Part shown: positions 34,166-43,223 of the stretch, piece after piece
Layout: each line of letters begins with the position of its first letter
Numbering within the stretch: the first letter of the stretch is position 1
Origin: JAYREN01 sp963663375
GTDB taxonomy: Bacteria; Acidobacteriota; Holophagae; Holophagales; Holophagaceae
Assembly: GCA_963663375.1 (NCBI GenBank)
Contig: OY760195.1
Coordinates: 1,054,001-1,118,000 of the forward strand
DNA length: 64,000 nucleotides
Direction of reading: 5' to 3'
Notes under the pieces: generated by a model
Databases searched by the model: none
The model's input: the letters and a program-made list of their open reading frames with translations, nothing else
Told to the model about the DNA's origin: nothing
Made by a program: the position numbers and the translations under genes

Positions 34166-36208
34166 TCAGCGGTAATCAGAGAGTCGTGCGCCGAGAACCT
34201 GCGGATCGGTGATCGGCGCGAGACAGGACCTGGATCGGCAGAGATAGGCCGCAGGTGCACCATCCACAGGAATGCGATCCCGATGCAGGGGCAACGCAGG
34301 GTCGGCCTCCGCAAGGGAGAGCACCATGCCTGGAAGGTACAACTGCCGCGCCTTGGACAGGAGCGCCTGGGTGCGGGGATCCTGCCGATCGCCGCTCACC
34401 ACCAGTTCAATTGGTTCGCGGTAGAAATCATCCAGCACCGCCAGCATGCCCAGGAAGGCCCGCGGCGCCCGAGTAATTCCAAGCCCGGCATAGGCCAGAG
34501 CCCTCTCGACGACCTCCCGGAAATCCGCCCGTTCCAAATGCCGAAAGAGGCGCAGGAGGCCCGAAATGGCCAGAGTCGTGCCCGAGGGCAGGGCCCCATC
34601 CCAGCCGCCCTTGGAGCGGTGCAGCAAGTCCTTCTGCCCCGCCTCGGTGAAGTAGAAGCCTCCCTCCCGCTCATCCTCGAAGCGGGCCAGAAGCGACTCC
34701 GCCACTTCTTCCGCAAAACGCAGAGAGGCTGGGTTGAACCCGGCTTCATACAGATCCGTGAAGCCGCGCACCACGGCGCCGTAGTCCTCCAAAAAGGCCG
34801 GGATCTGAGTCTGTCCAGCCCGATAGACCCGCAGGAGTGTGCCGTCCTTCCAGAGCACACTCTGAATAAAGGCGCCGCAGGCCGTGGCCGCCTCCAGGTA
34901 GCGTGCCTCGCCGAGGATCTGGTAACCCAGCGCCAAGGCCGAGAGGGCCAGACCATTCCAGGAGGCCAGCACCTTGTCATCCTTGCCAGGGCGCACACGC
35001 CTATTTCGAAGGGCCAGGATGCGTGCCCTCAATCGCTCCAATCGCATTTCCAATTCTTCGTTGGTCAGTCCCTGACGCTCGGCCAAACCCTCCGGCGCCG
35101 AGAATCGGTGCAGCACGCTCTTCCCATGCTCGAAGTTGCCGGGGCTTCCGATGCCATAGGCCTCGCAGAAAAGGGCGGCATCCTCGGGCTCCAGCTCTGC
35201 CTGGATTTCAGCGGGAGAAAACGCGTAGAAACGCCCCTCTTCGCCCTCGCTGTCCGCATCCTCGGAACTGTGAAAACCCCCGGAGGGGTCCCGCAGATCC
35301 CGCAGGATGTAGTCGAGGGTCTCCTGGGCAATCCTCGCGTAGCGCCCTTCTCCGGTGGCCTGGAAGGCGTACAGGTAAGACCTGGCAAGCTGGGCATTGT
35401 CGTAGAGCATCTTCTCGAAATGGGGCACCAGCCACTGCCCGTCCACGCTATAGCGGGCGAAGCCGCCCCCCAGGTGGTCATACATGCCACCCTCCCACAT
35501 GGCATCCAGGGTGCGAGTGGCCATGGCCTGATCGGCAGGCGCCCCACGGCGCAGAATGAGCTCCACGGCAAGATGGGCCGGGAATTTGGGAGCCGCGCCA
35601 AAGCCGCCCCAACGCGGATCGAAGTCCCGGCGCAGGGACTGGAGCGCCGCATCGAACACCATCTCGTCGGGTAAGGTTTCCCCCGAGAAACCTTGTCCTT
35701 GGCGGCGAAGACTTTCGGCCAGTTCTGCCGCGTCCCGGGCCAGATCCTGGCGCCGTGCGCCCCACAGCTCGGCGATGCGCTCGAGCAGCTGGCGAAAGCC
35801 GGGCATGCCCGCGCGGGATTCCCGGGGGAAATAGGTACCGCCGAAGAAGGGCTTCAGGTCCGGCAGGAGCCACACGCTCATGGGCCATCCGCCTCGGCCC
35901 GTGATGGCCTGCACGGCCTCCATGTAGATTTCGTCCAGGTCGGGGCGCTCCTCGCGGTCCACCTTGATGGGCACAAAGTGGGCGTTCAGGAGGCGGGCGA
36001 TGCCTTCGTCCTCGAAGCTCTCCCACTCCATGACGTGGCACCAGTGGCAGGCGCTGTAGCCAATGGAGAGGAAGATGGGCTTGTCTTCCGCTAGCGCCTT
36101 TTCCAGCGCCTCCTCCCCCCAGGGATACCAGTCCACGGGATTGTGGGCGTGCTGCAGCAGGTAGGGACTGGTGGCGGACGCGAGGCGGTTGGCGGGGGCT
36201 TGGGTCAC
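34166..36208 (-). CDS. thioredoxin-domain protein of the YyaL/DUF255 family
   Basis: The 680-residue protein begins RLASATSPYLLQHAHNPVDWYPW and has a thioredoxin-like CxxC in IGYSACHWCHVMEWESF, followed by DREERPDLDEIYM and GRGGWPMSVWLLPDLKPFFGGTYFP. The C-terminal two thirds are a six-hairpin alpha/alpha barrel (KDDKVLASWNGLALSALA, ILRDLRDPSGGFHSSEDAD). Homologues include YyaL and human SPATA20, and their reaction is not known. No signal peptide is visible. Confidence 0.88.
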   Translation of the reverse strand: MTQAPANRLASATSPYLLQHAHNPVDWYPWGEEALEKALAEDKPIFLSIGYSACHWCHVMEWESFEDEGIARLLNAHFVPIKVDREERPDLDEIYMEAVQAITGRGGWPMSVWLLPDLKPFFGGTYFPRESRAGMPGFRQLLERIAELWGARRQDLARDAAELAESLRRQGQGFSGETLPDEMVFDAALQSLRRDFDPRWGGFGAAPKFPAHLAVELILRRGAPADQAMATRTLDAMWEGGMYDHLGGGFARYSVDGQWLVPHFEKMLYDNAQLARSYLYAFQATGEGRYARIAQETLDYILRDLRDPSGGFHSSEDADSEGEEGRFYAFSPAEIQAELEPEDAALFCEAYGIGSPGNFEHGKSVLHRFSAPEGLAERQGLTNEELEMRLERLRARILALRNRRVRPGKDDKVLASWNGLALSALALGYQILGEARYLEAATACGAFIQSVLWKDGTLLRVYRAGQTQIPAFLEDYGAVVRGFTDLYEAGFNPASLRFAEEVAESLLARFEDEREGGFYFTEAGQKDLLHRSKGGWDGALPSGTTLAISGLLRLFRHLERADFREVVERALAYAGLGITRAPRAFLGMLAVLDDFYREPIELVVSGDRQDPRTQALLSKARQLYLPGMVLSLAEADPALPLHRDRIPVDGAPAAYLCRSRSCLAPITDPQVLGARLSDYR

Positions 36209-36305
36209 GGGATACTCCGGTTCACGAACCTTCTGATGCCAACGGAGTCCCCCACGCCTCGGATGCGACCCAGACGATGAACGCTGGATCGCCTTTCGGG
36301 GCCCG

Positions 36306-36311
36306 ATAGAA
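36306..36311 (+). promoter_or_regulatory. possible -10 element of the ffh promoter
   Basis: TAGAAT lies 35 bp before the ffh start. A poor -35 match (TGGATC at 36284-36289) is 16 bp upstream, so only the -10 is offered. Confidence 0.35.
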
Positions 36312-36345
36312 TGGATGATTGGCCCCTTACAGGCCCAGGAGTTCC

Positions 36346-37731
36346 ATGTTCGAGTCCCTTACCGACAAGCTCAGCAAGGCGATGAAGAGCCTTCGGGGCG
36401 AATCCCGCCTCACGGAGAAGAACCTCGAGGATGTCCTGCGCGAAGTGCGCATGGCCCTGCTCGAGGCCGATGTCCACGTGCAGGTCGCCCGCAGCTTCCT
36501 CCAGCGGGTCAAGGAGAAGGCCCTCTCCCTAGGTGAGGATGGCAAGGGCGCCGTGGTGCTCCAGGGCCTCAATCCCGCTCAGCAGTTCATCGATATCGTC
36601 TACCAGGAGCTCACCGAGGTCATGGGTGGTAAGGCGGATGAGAAGCCGCTGGATTTCGCCTCCAAACCGCCCACGGTGGTGATGATGGCGGGCCTCCAGG
36701 GCTCCGGCAAGACCACGAGCTGCGGCAAGCTGGCGAAATTCCTGAAGAAGAACGGCAATTCGCCCCTGTTGGTGCCTGCCGACGTCTACCGCCCCGCCGC
36801 CATCGAGCAGCTACATGTGGTGGCCAAGGATGCGGGAGTGCCCAGCTTCCGCACCGAGGAGCGCGATCCCGTCAAGATCTGCAAGGCTGCCGTGGACGAG
36901 GCCAAGGCCAAGGGCTGGGATGTGGTGATCCTGGACACCGCCGGTCGCCTGCACCTGGACGAGACCTTGATGGAGGAGCTCGCTCGCATCAAGGTCGAAT
37001 GCGAACCCACGGAGATCCTCTTCGTGGCCGACGCCATGACGGGTCAGGACGCGGTGCGCTCGGCCTCCGCCTTCCACGAGAAGCTGGCCATCACCGGCGT
37101 GATCCTCACCAAGGCCGATGGTGATACCCGCGGCGGCGCAGCCTTCAGCGTCAAGCACGTCACCGGCAAGCCCATCAAGTTCGTAGGCGCAGGCGAAAAG
37201 CTGGACGACTTCGAGCGCTTTCACCCCGACCGAATGGCCCAGCGCATCCTGGGCATGGGCGATGTGCTCACCCTCATCGAACACGCCAAGGACAAGATCG
37301 ACGAGAAGGAAGCCGAGGCGATGGCCAAGCGCCTCGTCAAGAACCAGTTCACCCTGGAGGACATGCTCGGCCAGATGCGTCAGGTGGCGAAGCTGGGCAG
37401 CATGCAGAAGATCCTGGGGATGCTGCCCGGCATGGGCCAGATCAAGGAGCAGCTCGCCACTGTGGCCACGGATAAGCGCATGAAGCACCTGGAGGCCATC
37501 CTCACATCCATGACCCCCAAGGAACGCCGCAACCACCTGCTGCTGGACGCCAAGCGCAAGCGCCGCATCGCCGCGGGCGCGGGCCGCCCCGTCCACGAGG
37601 TCAATCAGCTCCTCAAGCAGTATCTGGAAATGAAGAGGATGATGGGCCAGATGAACGACCCCCGCTTCATGAAGCGCATGCAGGCCATGGCCGGGAAGAT
37701 GGGCGGCGGCATGCCGGGCATGCCCTTCTGA
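36346..37731 (+). CDS. ffh: signal recognition particle protein Ffh
   Basis: The 461-residue GTPase has the N domain (MFESLTDKLSKAMKSLRG), the G domain with GLQGSGKTTSCGKLA, DVYRPAAIEQL, DTAGRLHLDE and TKADGDTRGG, and a Met-rich M domain (EMKRMMGQMNDPRFMKRMQA and a GGGMPGMPF end). It binds 4.5S RNA and targets nascent inner-membrane proteins to the translocon. The start is set by AGGAG seven bases upstream. No 4.5S RNA gene was found nearby. Confidence 0.97.
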   Translation: MFESLTDKLSKAMKSLRGESRLTEKNLEDVLREVRMALLEADVHVQVARSFLQRVKEKALSLGEDGKGAVVLQGLNPAQQFIDIVYQELTEVMGGKADEKPLDFASKPPTVVMMAGLQGSGKTTSCGKLAKFLKKNGNSPLLVPADVYRPAAIEQLHVVAKDAGVPSFRTEERDPVKICKAAVDEAKAKGWDVVILDTAGRLHLDETLMEELARIKVECEPTEILFVADAMTGQDAVRSASAFHEKLAITGVILTKADGDTRGGAAFSVKHVTGKPIKFVGAGEKLDDFERFHPDRMAQRILGMGDVLTLIEHAKDKIDEKEAEAMAKRLVKNQFTLEDMLGQMRQVAKLGSMQKILGMLPGMGQIKEQLATVATDKRMKHLEAILTSMTPKERRNHLLLDAKRKRRIAAGAGRPVHEVNQLLKQYLEMKRMMGQMNDPRFMKRMQAMAGKMGGGMPGMPF

Positions 37732-37849
37732 ATCGAAGGAAGCAAACTCCAGCAGCCAAGACATCGACGAAGGCTCATATATGCTTCTCAGCGCCTCTTC
37801 ATTCGCTTCGAGGGGTCCAGCCGGGGTTTGCCACCCATGAAAAAGGAAC

Positions 37850-37876
37850 GCGAAGGAAGGATGATCCTTCCTTCGC
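37850..37876. terminator. strong palindromic terminator between ffh and the slipin gene
   Basis: GCGAAGGAAGG-ATGAT-CCTTCCTTCGC is a perfect 11-bp stem in the gap between two convergent genes. The rest of the 170-bp gap shows nothing else. Confidence 0.75.
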
Positions 37877-37901
37877 ATTCCTCCGATATTGGGATGCTTC
37901 G

Positions 37902-38687
37902 CTATTCCTTGGGAGGCTGTTGCGCGCCGATGCGCTCGAACATCTTCAGGAGCTCGATGGGCAGCGGGAAGACGATGGTGCTGTTCTTCTCGGTGGCGAT
38001 CTCCGAGAGGGTTTGAAGGTAGCGCATCTGAATAGTGACGGGGTTCTGGCTGATCTTGTTGGCGGCTTCCAACAACTGCTGGCTCGCCATCAACTCGCCT
38101 TCCGCGGCGATGACCTTGGCCCGCTTCTCGCGCTCGGCCTCGGCCTGCTTGCCCATGGCCCGCTGGATCTGCTCGGGGAGATCGACCGACTTCAGTTCCA
38201 CGGCCGACACCTCGACGCCCCAGGGTTCGGTGGAGGAATCAATGATCTCGCGGAGGCGGAGGCTCAGTTTTTCACGGTCAGCCAACAGTTCGTCCAGGCT
38301 CACCTCGCCCAGGATGGAACGCAGCGTGGTCTGCGCGATCTGGCTGGTGGCGTAGTAGTAGTTTTCCACGCCGATGATGGCCTGTTTCACGTCCAGCACC
38401 CGGAAGTAGACGACGGCGCTGACCTTCAGGCTCACGTTATCGCGGGTGATGATGTCCTGGCTGGGCACATCGAGCACTACCGTGCGCAGGCTAACCACCA
38501 CGCCCCGGTCGATGGGCTTGAAGATGAAGATGAGGCCCGGCCCCTTGGGGTTCGGCAGCACCTTGCCCAGGCGGAAGATCACGGCCCGTTCGTACTCGTT
38601 CACGATCTTGATGCAGCTGATCAGCCAGATGAAGAGGATGAAGGCAATGGGGCCGAAGCAGCCCACGGATGCAAGCAAGGGTTCCAT
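37902..38687 (-). CDS. slipin/stomatin-like SPFH-domain membrane protein
   Basis: The 261-residue protein has one N-terminal membrane helix (IAFILFIWLISCIKIV), then the SPFH core: EYERAVIFRLGKVLPNPKGPG, VPSQDIITRDNVSLKVSAVVYFRV, YYYATSQIAQTTLRSILG, and the C-terminal EREKRAKVIAAEGELMASQQL helix. Slipins form oligomers at membranes and often work with an NfeD-type protein, but none is adjacent here. Function in the cell is not defined. Confidence 0.9.
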   Translation of the reverse strand: MEPLLASVGCFGPIAFILFIWLISCIKIVNEYERAVIFRLGKVLPNPKGPGLIFIFKPIDRGVVVSLRTVVLDVPSQDIITRDNVSLKVSAVVYFRVLDVKQAIIGVENYYYATSQIAQTTLRSILGEVSLDELLADREKLSLRLREIIDSSTEPWGVEVSAVELKSVDLPEQIQRAMGKQAEAEREKRAKVIAAEGELMASQQLLEAANKISQNPVTIQMRYLQTLSEIATEKNSTIVFPLPIELLKMFERIGAQQPPKE

Positions 38688-38814
38688 ATCGGACTCCTGG
38701 GATGGGGATGGACGGCTATCTTCTCACGAAGAGGTTGCCCACGGCCCCCTCGCCGATCGTCCTCATCGGTCCTTGCCCTGGAAGAGCGTATCCCCGGCGA
38801 AGACACCGCACTCG

Positions 38815-39509
38815 GTCGAAGTACCCGTGGGGAATGATTTGGAAGAACTGCAGATGGCGGACCGGGGCGAACTGGATGTCTTCTTTTCAGAGCGTCCCAT
38901 CGCCCTTGGGTTGATCCAGAAACACGAGCTCAGGAACCTGCGGATCGGCGAGCCCGCGGGCTATACCTACACTTTCGCCACCGCCAGCCGGAAGGATTGG
39001 CCCACCCTCCAAAGGATCCACAGAAGGCCCAGGATACTGTCACGCGGGAGGAATGGGAGGCCATCCACACCCACTGGACCTCCGAGGTACAGGTGGTCCG
39101 GCCATTCAACAGGCGCCTGGCTGCTCTAATCGGGGGTGCCATCTTGGCCGTCATGGCCGGGGTCCTGGCTTGGAGTATTTCCCTCAAGCACACCGTGAAA
39201 GTGGCCCGGGGCAGAGCCCAGGCCGTCGCGGAAGTGGCAGCGGGCTACCGGCCCGAAGTGGTGATTCTGGACATGAACATGTCGGAGATAGATGACAGGG
39301 ACACCCTGCTCCGCCTTCGGGAAACCCTTCCCACTGTCCCTGTCCTTCCCGCCCCGGGACGGGCCGATCAGGCCGTCGTGGATTTCGTGGCCTCCCGGAC
39401 CGCGGTGACACTGATGCCCAAGCCCTTCGACCTCGGCCAACTCGAATTGGGGATCCTGGAATCGGTCTCGTCAGCCCGCCATGGGTCAGGCCAGGCCGCT
39501 CATCTGTAG
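38815..39509 (+). pseudogene. remnant of an SBP-type hybrid sensor histidine kinase (frameshift and large internal deletion)
   Basis: The first part (38815 to about 39020, reading frame of 38815) encodes the end of a solute-binding domain: DLEELQMADRGELDVFF and TFATASRKDWPTLQRI. The homology then continues one base out of frame, from about 39030, as TVTREEWEAIHTHWTS, a BvgS-like SBP end. A membrane helix follows (LAALIGGAILAVMAGVLAW). About 15 residues later the frame enters the second half of a receiver domain (RPEVVILDMNMSEIDDRDTL, VTLMPKPFDLGQLEL). PAS, HisKA and HATPase domains are missing, and the usual Pro and Gly after the receiver Asp are altered. The residual frame ends at 39509. The layout matches the intact kinase at 2138-5011. 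Confidence 0.7.
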
Positions 39510-39625
39510 ATTTTCTCCTTTTTTCTGCTTTCCGAGGAAATGATGGGAAACCACGTGGCTGTCACCTCCCGGGGCCTGATCGCGCATTCCGACATGGCAC
39601 CCGGGAGGCCCGCTGCAATTTTGGC

Positions 39626-39654
39626 TTTGGATGCGCGGCTCTGCGCGCTAGACT
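39626..39654 (+). promoter_or_regulatory. probable promoter of the rpsP operon
   Basis: TAGACT (39649-39654) is preceded by a weak TTTGGA (39626-39631) at 17 bp spacing. The rpsP start follows at 39676 with TAGGAGTT as ribosome-binding site. Confidence 0.4.
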
Positions 39655-39675
39655 ATTCAGCTCTAGGAGTTCCTG

Positions 39676-39918
39676 ATGCTTTCCATTCGTCTCGCCCGTA
39701 ATGGCGCCAAGAAGCGGCCCTTCTACCACATCGTCGTCTCCGAGAACGATCGTATTCCCACTGGCCAGGCCCTCGAGATCATCGGTTTCGTGAATCCCAT
39801 CGCCACCGCCGGGGAAACGCTTCGCATCGATGCAGAGAAGGCCAAGGCCTGGATCCAGAAGGGCGCCCAGCCCTCCAAGACCGTCCTCGAGCTCTTCAAG
39901 AAGAACGCGATCATCTAG
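39676..39918 (+). CDS. rpsP: 30S ribosomal protein S16
   Basis: The 80-residue protein has the S16 N-terminus MLSIRLARNGAKKRPFYHIV and RIPTGQALEIIGFVNP, and ends KTVLELFKKNAI. It binds 16S rRNA in the 30S body. It opens a short operon with khpA and rimM. Confidence 0.97.
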   Translation: MLSIRLARNGAKKRPFYHIVVSENDRIPTGQALEIIGFVNPIATAGETLRIDAEKAKAWIQKGAQPSKTVLELFKKNAII

Positions 39919-40001
39919 GCGTAATCCGCTTCTGATATTCGGAAGGCCGGGCTCGTCCCGGCTTTTCGCGCTATATGATTGAAGTCTCCCCTGGAGCCTC
40001 C

Positions 40002-40304
40002 ATGGATTTCGAAGCCTTCCTCATCGATGTCCTCACCCCCGTCGTGGAACACCCCGAAGCCCTGCGCATCGAGGTGAAGGACGATGGGCGCAAGCGGGAT
40101 GTATTCATCCACGCCGAGCCCAAGGACCGGGGCCGCATCATCGGCAAGAGCGGGCGGATGATCAGTTCGCTGCGTACGCTCTGTCAGGCCGCGGGCGACA
40201 AGGCAGGCATTCGCGTGAATGTGGAAATCTTCGAAGCCGAAGAGGAGCGCCGCGCCCACCGCCCCGAGCGCGGTGAAAGACCGCCCCGCGCCGAGGCGAA
40301 CTGA
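40002..40304 (+). CDS. khpA: KH-domain RNA-binding protein KhpA/YlqC
   Basis: The 100-residue protein has the KH core HAEPKDRGRIIGKSGRMISSLRT with the GxxG loop (GKSG), and a charged tail (RAHRPERGERPPRAEAN). KhpA, with KhpB, binds many mRNAs and sRNAs in other bacteria. ATG 40002 is preceded by GGAG. The TGA stop overlaps the ATG of rimM. Confidence 0.9.
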   Translation: MDFEAFLIDVLTPVVEHPEALRIEVKDDGRKRDVFIHAEPKDRGRIIGKSGRMISSLRTLCQAAGDKAGIRVNVEIFEAEEERRAHRPERGERPPRAEAN

Positions 40305-40855
40305 TGCTGCTGCTGGCCCACCTCGCCAAGATCCAGGGGCTCAAGGGCGAGTTCCTCCTGCACGAGGTGATGGACAAGCCCGAGAAGCTCCAGGAGCTCC
40401 CGGGGCTCATCCTCGCTCCGCCGGAGATGGTGCTCGACCACACCGAGACGGCCGCCGCCCCGGCCCGCCCAATCAAGCTGCGCGGGTTTCGCTGGCACCA
40501 GGGACGAGCCTGTGTTGCCTTCGAGGAGATCCCCGACCGCACAGCCGCCGAAGCCTTCAAGGGTTGGGCCCTGTGGATGCCCGAGCAGCAGGCCGAGTTG
40601 GAGGAAGGCGAAAGCTTCCGTCACCAGTGGGTCGGCTGTGAGGTCTTTGTGCAGGGCCAGAAGGTGGGCGAAGTGATGCGCCTGGACCCCACGCCCATGG
40701 AATACGACATGGTGGTGATGCGGGATCTGCGCAAGGGCCGCACGGGCCGTCGCGACATCCCATTCGTGAAGGCCTGGTTCACCCTGGACCTGCCCAACAA
40801 ACGCATCGATCTGGATCCACCGGAAGGACTGCTGGATCTGGATCGGATGGACTGA
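40304..40855 (+). CDS. rimM: 16S rRNA processing protein RimM
   Basis: The 183-residue protein has the N-terminal RimM fold (LLLAHLAKIQGLKGEFLLHEV) and the PRC-barrel C-terminus (WVGCEVFVQGQKVGEVMR, DIPFVKAWFTLDLPNKRIDLDPPEGLLDL). It aids maturation of the 30S head. In most bacteria trmD and rplS follow; here the next gene is ggt on the other strand. Confidence 0.9.
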   Translation: MLLLAHLAKIQGLKGEFLLHEVMDKPEKLQELPGLILAPPEMVLDHTETAAAPARPIKLRGFRWHQGRACVAFEEIPDRTAAEAFKGWALWMPEQQAELEEGESFRHQWVGCEVFVQGQKVGEVMRLDPTPMEYDMVVMRDLRKGRTGRRDIPFVKAWFTLDLPNKRIDLDPPEGLLDLDRMD

Positions 40856-40856
40856 A

Positions 40857-42530
40857 TCAGTACCCCACTGCGGCGCTCTCGGCCCAGCGGAGATGATCCG
40901 CGCCGCCGACCAGATTGCCATCGGGGCCGACCACAATGACTTGCGCCACACCCGTGCGGGGGCGCTCGTAGAGCGCGTGACCTCTGGCCTTCAGGGCCTC
41001 CATCACGGCGGCATCCATCCTGCCCTTCTCGAAGCCGATGCGATCCGGCAGCCACTGGTGGTGAATGCGCGGCGCATCCACGGCGGCCTGAGCCTCCATG
41101 CCGAAATCCACCACGTTGAGAATGGTCTGCAGCACCGTGTTGGGAATGGTGCGCCCACCGGGGCTGCCCGTCACCATGAATAGCCTCCCCTTCCGCAGGA
41201 GGATCGTGGGCGCCATGCTGCTGAGCATGCGCTTGCCGGGGGCGGCCAGGTTTGGTTTCGTGCCGATGAGGCCCGTGGCATCCGTGAGTCCAGGCTGACC
41301 GTTGAAGTCGCCCATCTCGTTGTTCAAAAGGAAGCCCCCGCCGGGCACGACCCTTTTTGAACCGTAGTTGTCCTCCAGCGTATAGGTGAGTGAAACCGCG
41401 TTGCGCGCCGCATCCACCACCGAGATGTGCGTCGTTTCCTCCTTTTCTTGTGACCCGGAAAGGCTGTCCGGCGACGACAGAGAAGCCTTGGTCGGATCGA
41501 TGCCCCTCCGCAGCGAGGCTGCGTAGGCCTTGGACGTGAGCCGTGCCAGAGGGATGGCGCGGTTGAAGGCCGGATCGCCGATCCACCGGGCGCGGTCCGC
41601 GAAGGCCCGGCGCATGGCCTCCGCCTCCAGGTGCAGCAAGGGTGCGGACTCCCGGCCCAGCTCCTTCACATTGAAACCTTCCAACACCTGAAGCATTTCC
41701 AGCACCGCGAGACCACCCCCACTGGGGGGTGGCACCGTAAGCACGTCGAAGCCCCGGTAGCTGCCCTTCAGGGGCTTGCGCACCCGGGCACGATAGGCTG
41801 CCAGATCCTTCAGGGTGATGAGACCGCCCTGGGCCTTCATCTCCTTTTCAATCAGCCGGGCCGTCTCGCCCCTGTAGAAATCGTCGGGGCCCTTCGCGGC
41901 GAGGCGCGCCAGGGTGCGGGCCAGCTCGGGCTGCACCAGGATCTCTCCGGGCTCGTACGCCCTGCCCCCTCGGGTGAACTGCGCCAGGGCCGCCGGGTTC
42001 TTCTGGAATTCCGGCAGGAACTGCTTCAGGGAATCCGCCAGGGCTTCGGTGACGGGAAATCCATCGCGAGCGAGGGTCATCGCGGGTTCCACCAGCCGCT
42101 TCCAGGGCAACCGGCCATGGCGCCGCCAAGCGAGGTGCAGTCCGCGAACGGTGCCGGGCACCCCCACCGAACGAATGGACTCGTGATGCAGGACCTCGCT
42201 GTAGCGCCCCTGCTCCAGGAACATCCGGGAATGGGATCCTCTCGGGGCCGTTTCCCGAAAATCGATCACCTCGGCGCGACCATCGGCCCTTCGCACCAGC
42301 AGGAAGCCCCCGCCGCCGATGTTGCCCGCGATGGGATGAGTGACCGCAAGCAGGAAGGCCGTAGCCACGGCGGCGTCCACCGCCGTGCCGCCCTCCCGCA
42401 GGACCTGTGCCCCAGCTTCGGAAGCCAGCCGCTCCTGGGCGACCACCATTCCCTTTTCAGCGATGTTGGGGGGAGCCGCGTTCAGGGCATAAGCCAGAAG
42501 GATCGCCAGGCAGGCCGGAAGGATTCGCAT
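40857..42530 (-). CDS. ggt: gamma-glutamyltransferase
   Basis: The 557-residue precursor has a signal peptide (MRILPACLAILLAYALNAAP). It has GGTAVDAAVATAFLLAVTHP and GNIGGGGFLLVRR in the large subunit. The autoprocessing site is Thr366 in EETTHISVVDAARNAVS, whose Thr becomes the N-terminal nucleophile of the small subunit, and GFLLNNEMGDF follows. The enzyme cleaves or transfers the gamma-glutamyl group of glutathione in the periplasm. Confidence 0.95.
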   Translation of the reverse strand: MRILPACLAILLAYALNAAPPNIAEKGMVVAQERLASEAGAQVLREGGTAVDAAVATAFLLAVTHPIAGNIGGGGFLLVRRADGRAEVIDFRETAPRGSHSRMFLEQGRYSEVLHHESIRSVGVPGTVRGLHLAWRRHGRLPWKRLVEPAMTLARDGFPVTEALADSLKQFLPEFQKNPAALAQFTRGGRAYEPGEILVQPELARTLARLAAKGPDDFYRGETARLIEKEMKAQGGLITLKDLAAYRARVRKPLKGSYRGFDVLTVPPPSGGGLAVLEMLQVLEGFNVKELGRESAPLLHLEAEAMRRAFADRARWIGDPAFNRAIPLARLTSKAYAASLRRGIDPTKASLSSPDSLSGSQEKEETTHISVVDAARNAVSLTYTLEDNYGSKRVVPGGGFLLNNEMGDFNGQPGLTDATGLIGTKPNLAAPGKRMLSSMAPTILLRKGRLFMVTGSPGGRTIPNTVLQTILNVVDFGMEAQAAVDAPRIHHQWLPDRIGFEKGRMDAAVMEALKARGHALYERPRTGVAQVIVVGPDGNLVGGADHLRWAESAAVGY

Positions 42531-42566
42531 ACCGATAGCCTATCGGAGCCTGTGGCATCATGAGCC

Positions 42567-43223
42567 ATGGAACCCGCCATGGACGCCTTCCCTGATGATT
42601 CCCGACGGGTGGAATTCGCCAACAGCCTGACCCACGGCCTGGGCACCGCCCTGGCCATTGCTGCACTGGTGATCATGGTGGTGCTCGCCGCCCTGAAGGG
42701 CACGGCGCGCCATGTCGTGGGCGTGAGCGTCTTTGGCGCCTGCCTGGTGGTGCTCTACGCCATGTCCACGGTGTATCACGCGCTCCGCGAACCGCGCTTG
42801 AAGAGCCTCTTCCACATCCTGGATCACGCGGCGATCTTTCTCCTCATCGCTGGCACGTACACGCCCTATTGCCTCGCAACCCTGCGGGGCGCCTGGGGCT
42901 GGAGCCTCTTCGGTGTGGTCTGGGGACTCACGGCCCTGGGCGTCGCGCTAAAGGCCATCTTCGGTCCCCGCCTGCGTTGGCTCTCCACCCTGGTCTACAT
43001 CGCCATGGGTTGGATCGTCCTCGTCGCCCTGGGGCCCCTGGGCAAGTCCCTACCCATGGGAGGAATCGTAACCCTCTTTGGCGGGGGCGTTTTTTACACC
43101 GCCGGCGTGATCTTCTATGCCTGGAAAAGGCTCCCTTACCACCACGCCGTCTGGCACCTGTTCGTGATTTTCGGCAGTGCCTGCCACGTCGTCTCGGTGC
43201 TCTTCTACGTTATTCCCCGCTGA
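42567..43223 (+). CDS. hemolysin III family (PAQR-type) membrane protein
   Basis: The 218-residue, seven-helix protein has EFANSLTHGLGTALAIAAL, TVYHALREPRLKSLFHILDHAAIFLLIAGTYTP and HHAVWHLFVIFGSACH. These carry the conserved His residues and the D-H pair of the family, which resembles alkaline ceramidases. The gene end overlaps the convergent esterase gene by 14 bp. Confidence 0.92.
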   Translation: MEPAMDAFPDDSRRVEFANSLTHGLGTALAIAALVIMVVLAALKGTARHVVGVSVFGACLVVLYAMSTVYHALREPRLKSLFHILDHAAIFLLIAGTYTPYCLATLRGAWGWSLFGVVWGLTALGVALKAIFGPRLRWLSTLVYIAMGWIVLVALGPLGKSLPMGGIVTLFGGGVFYTAGVIFYAWKRLPYHHAVWHLFVIFGSACHVVSVLFYVIPR

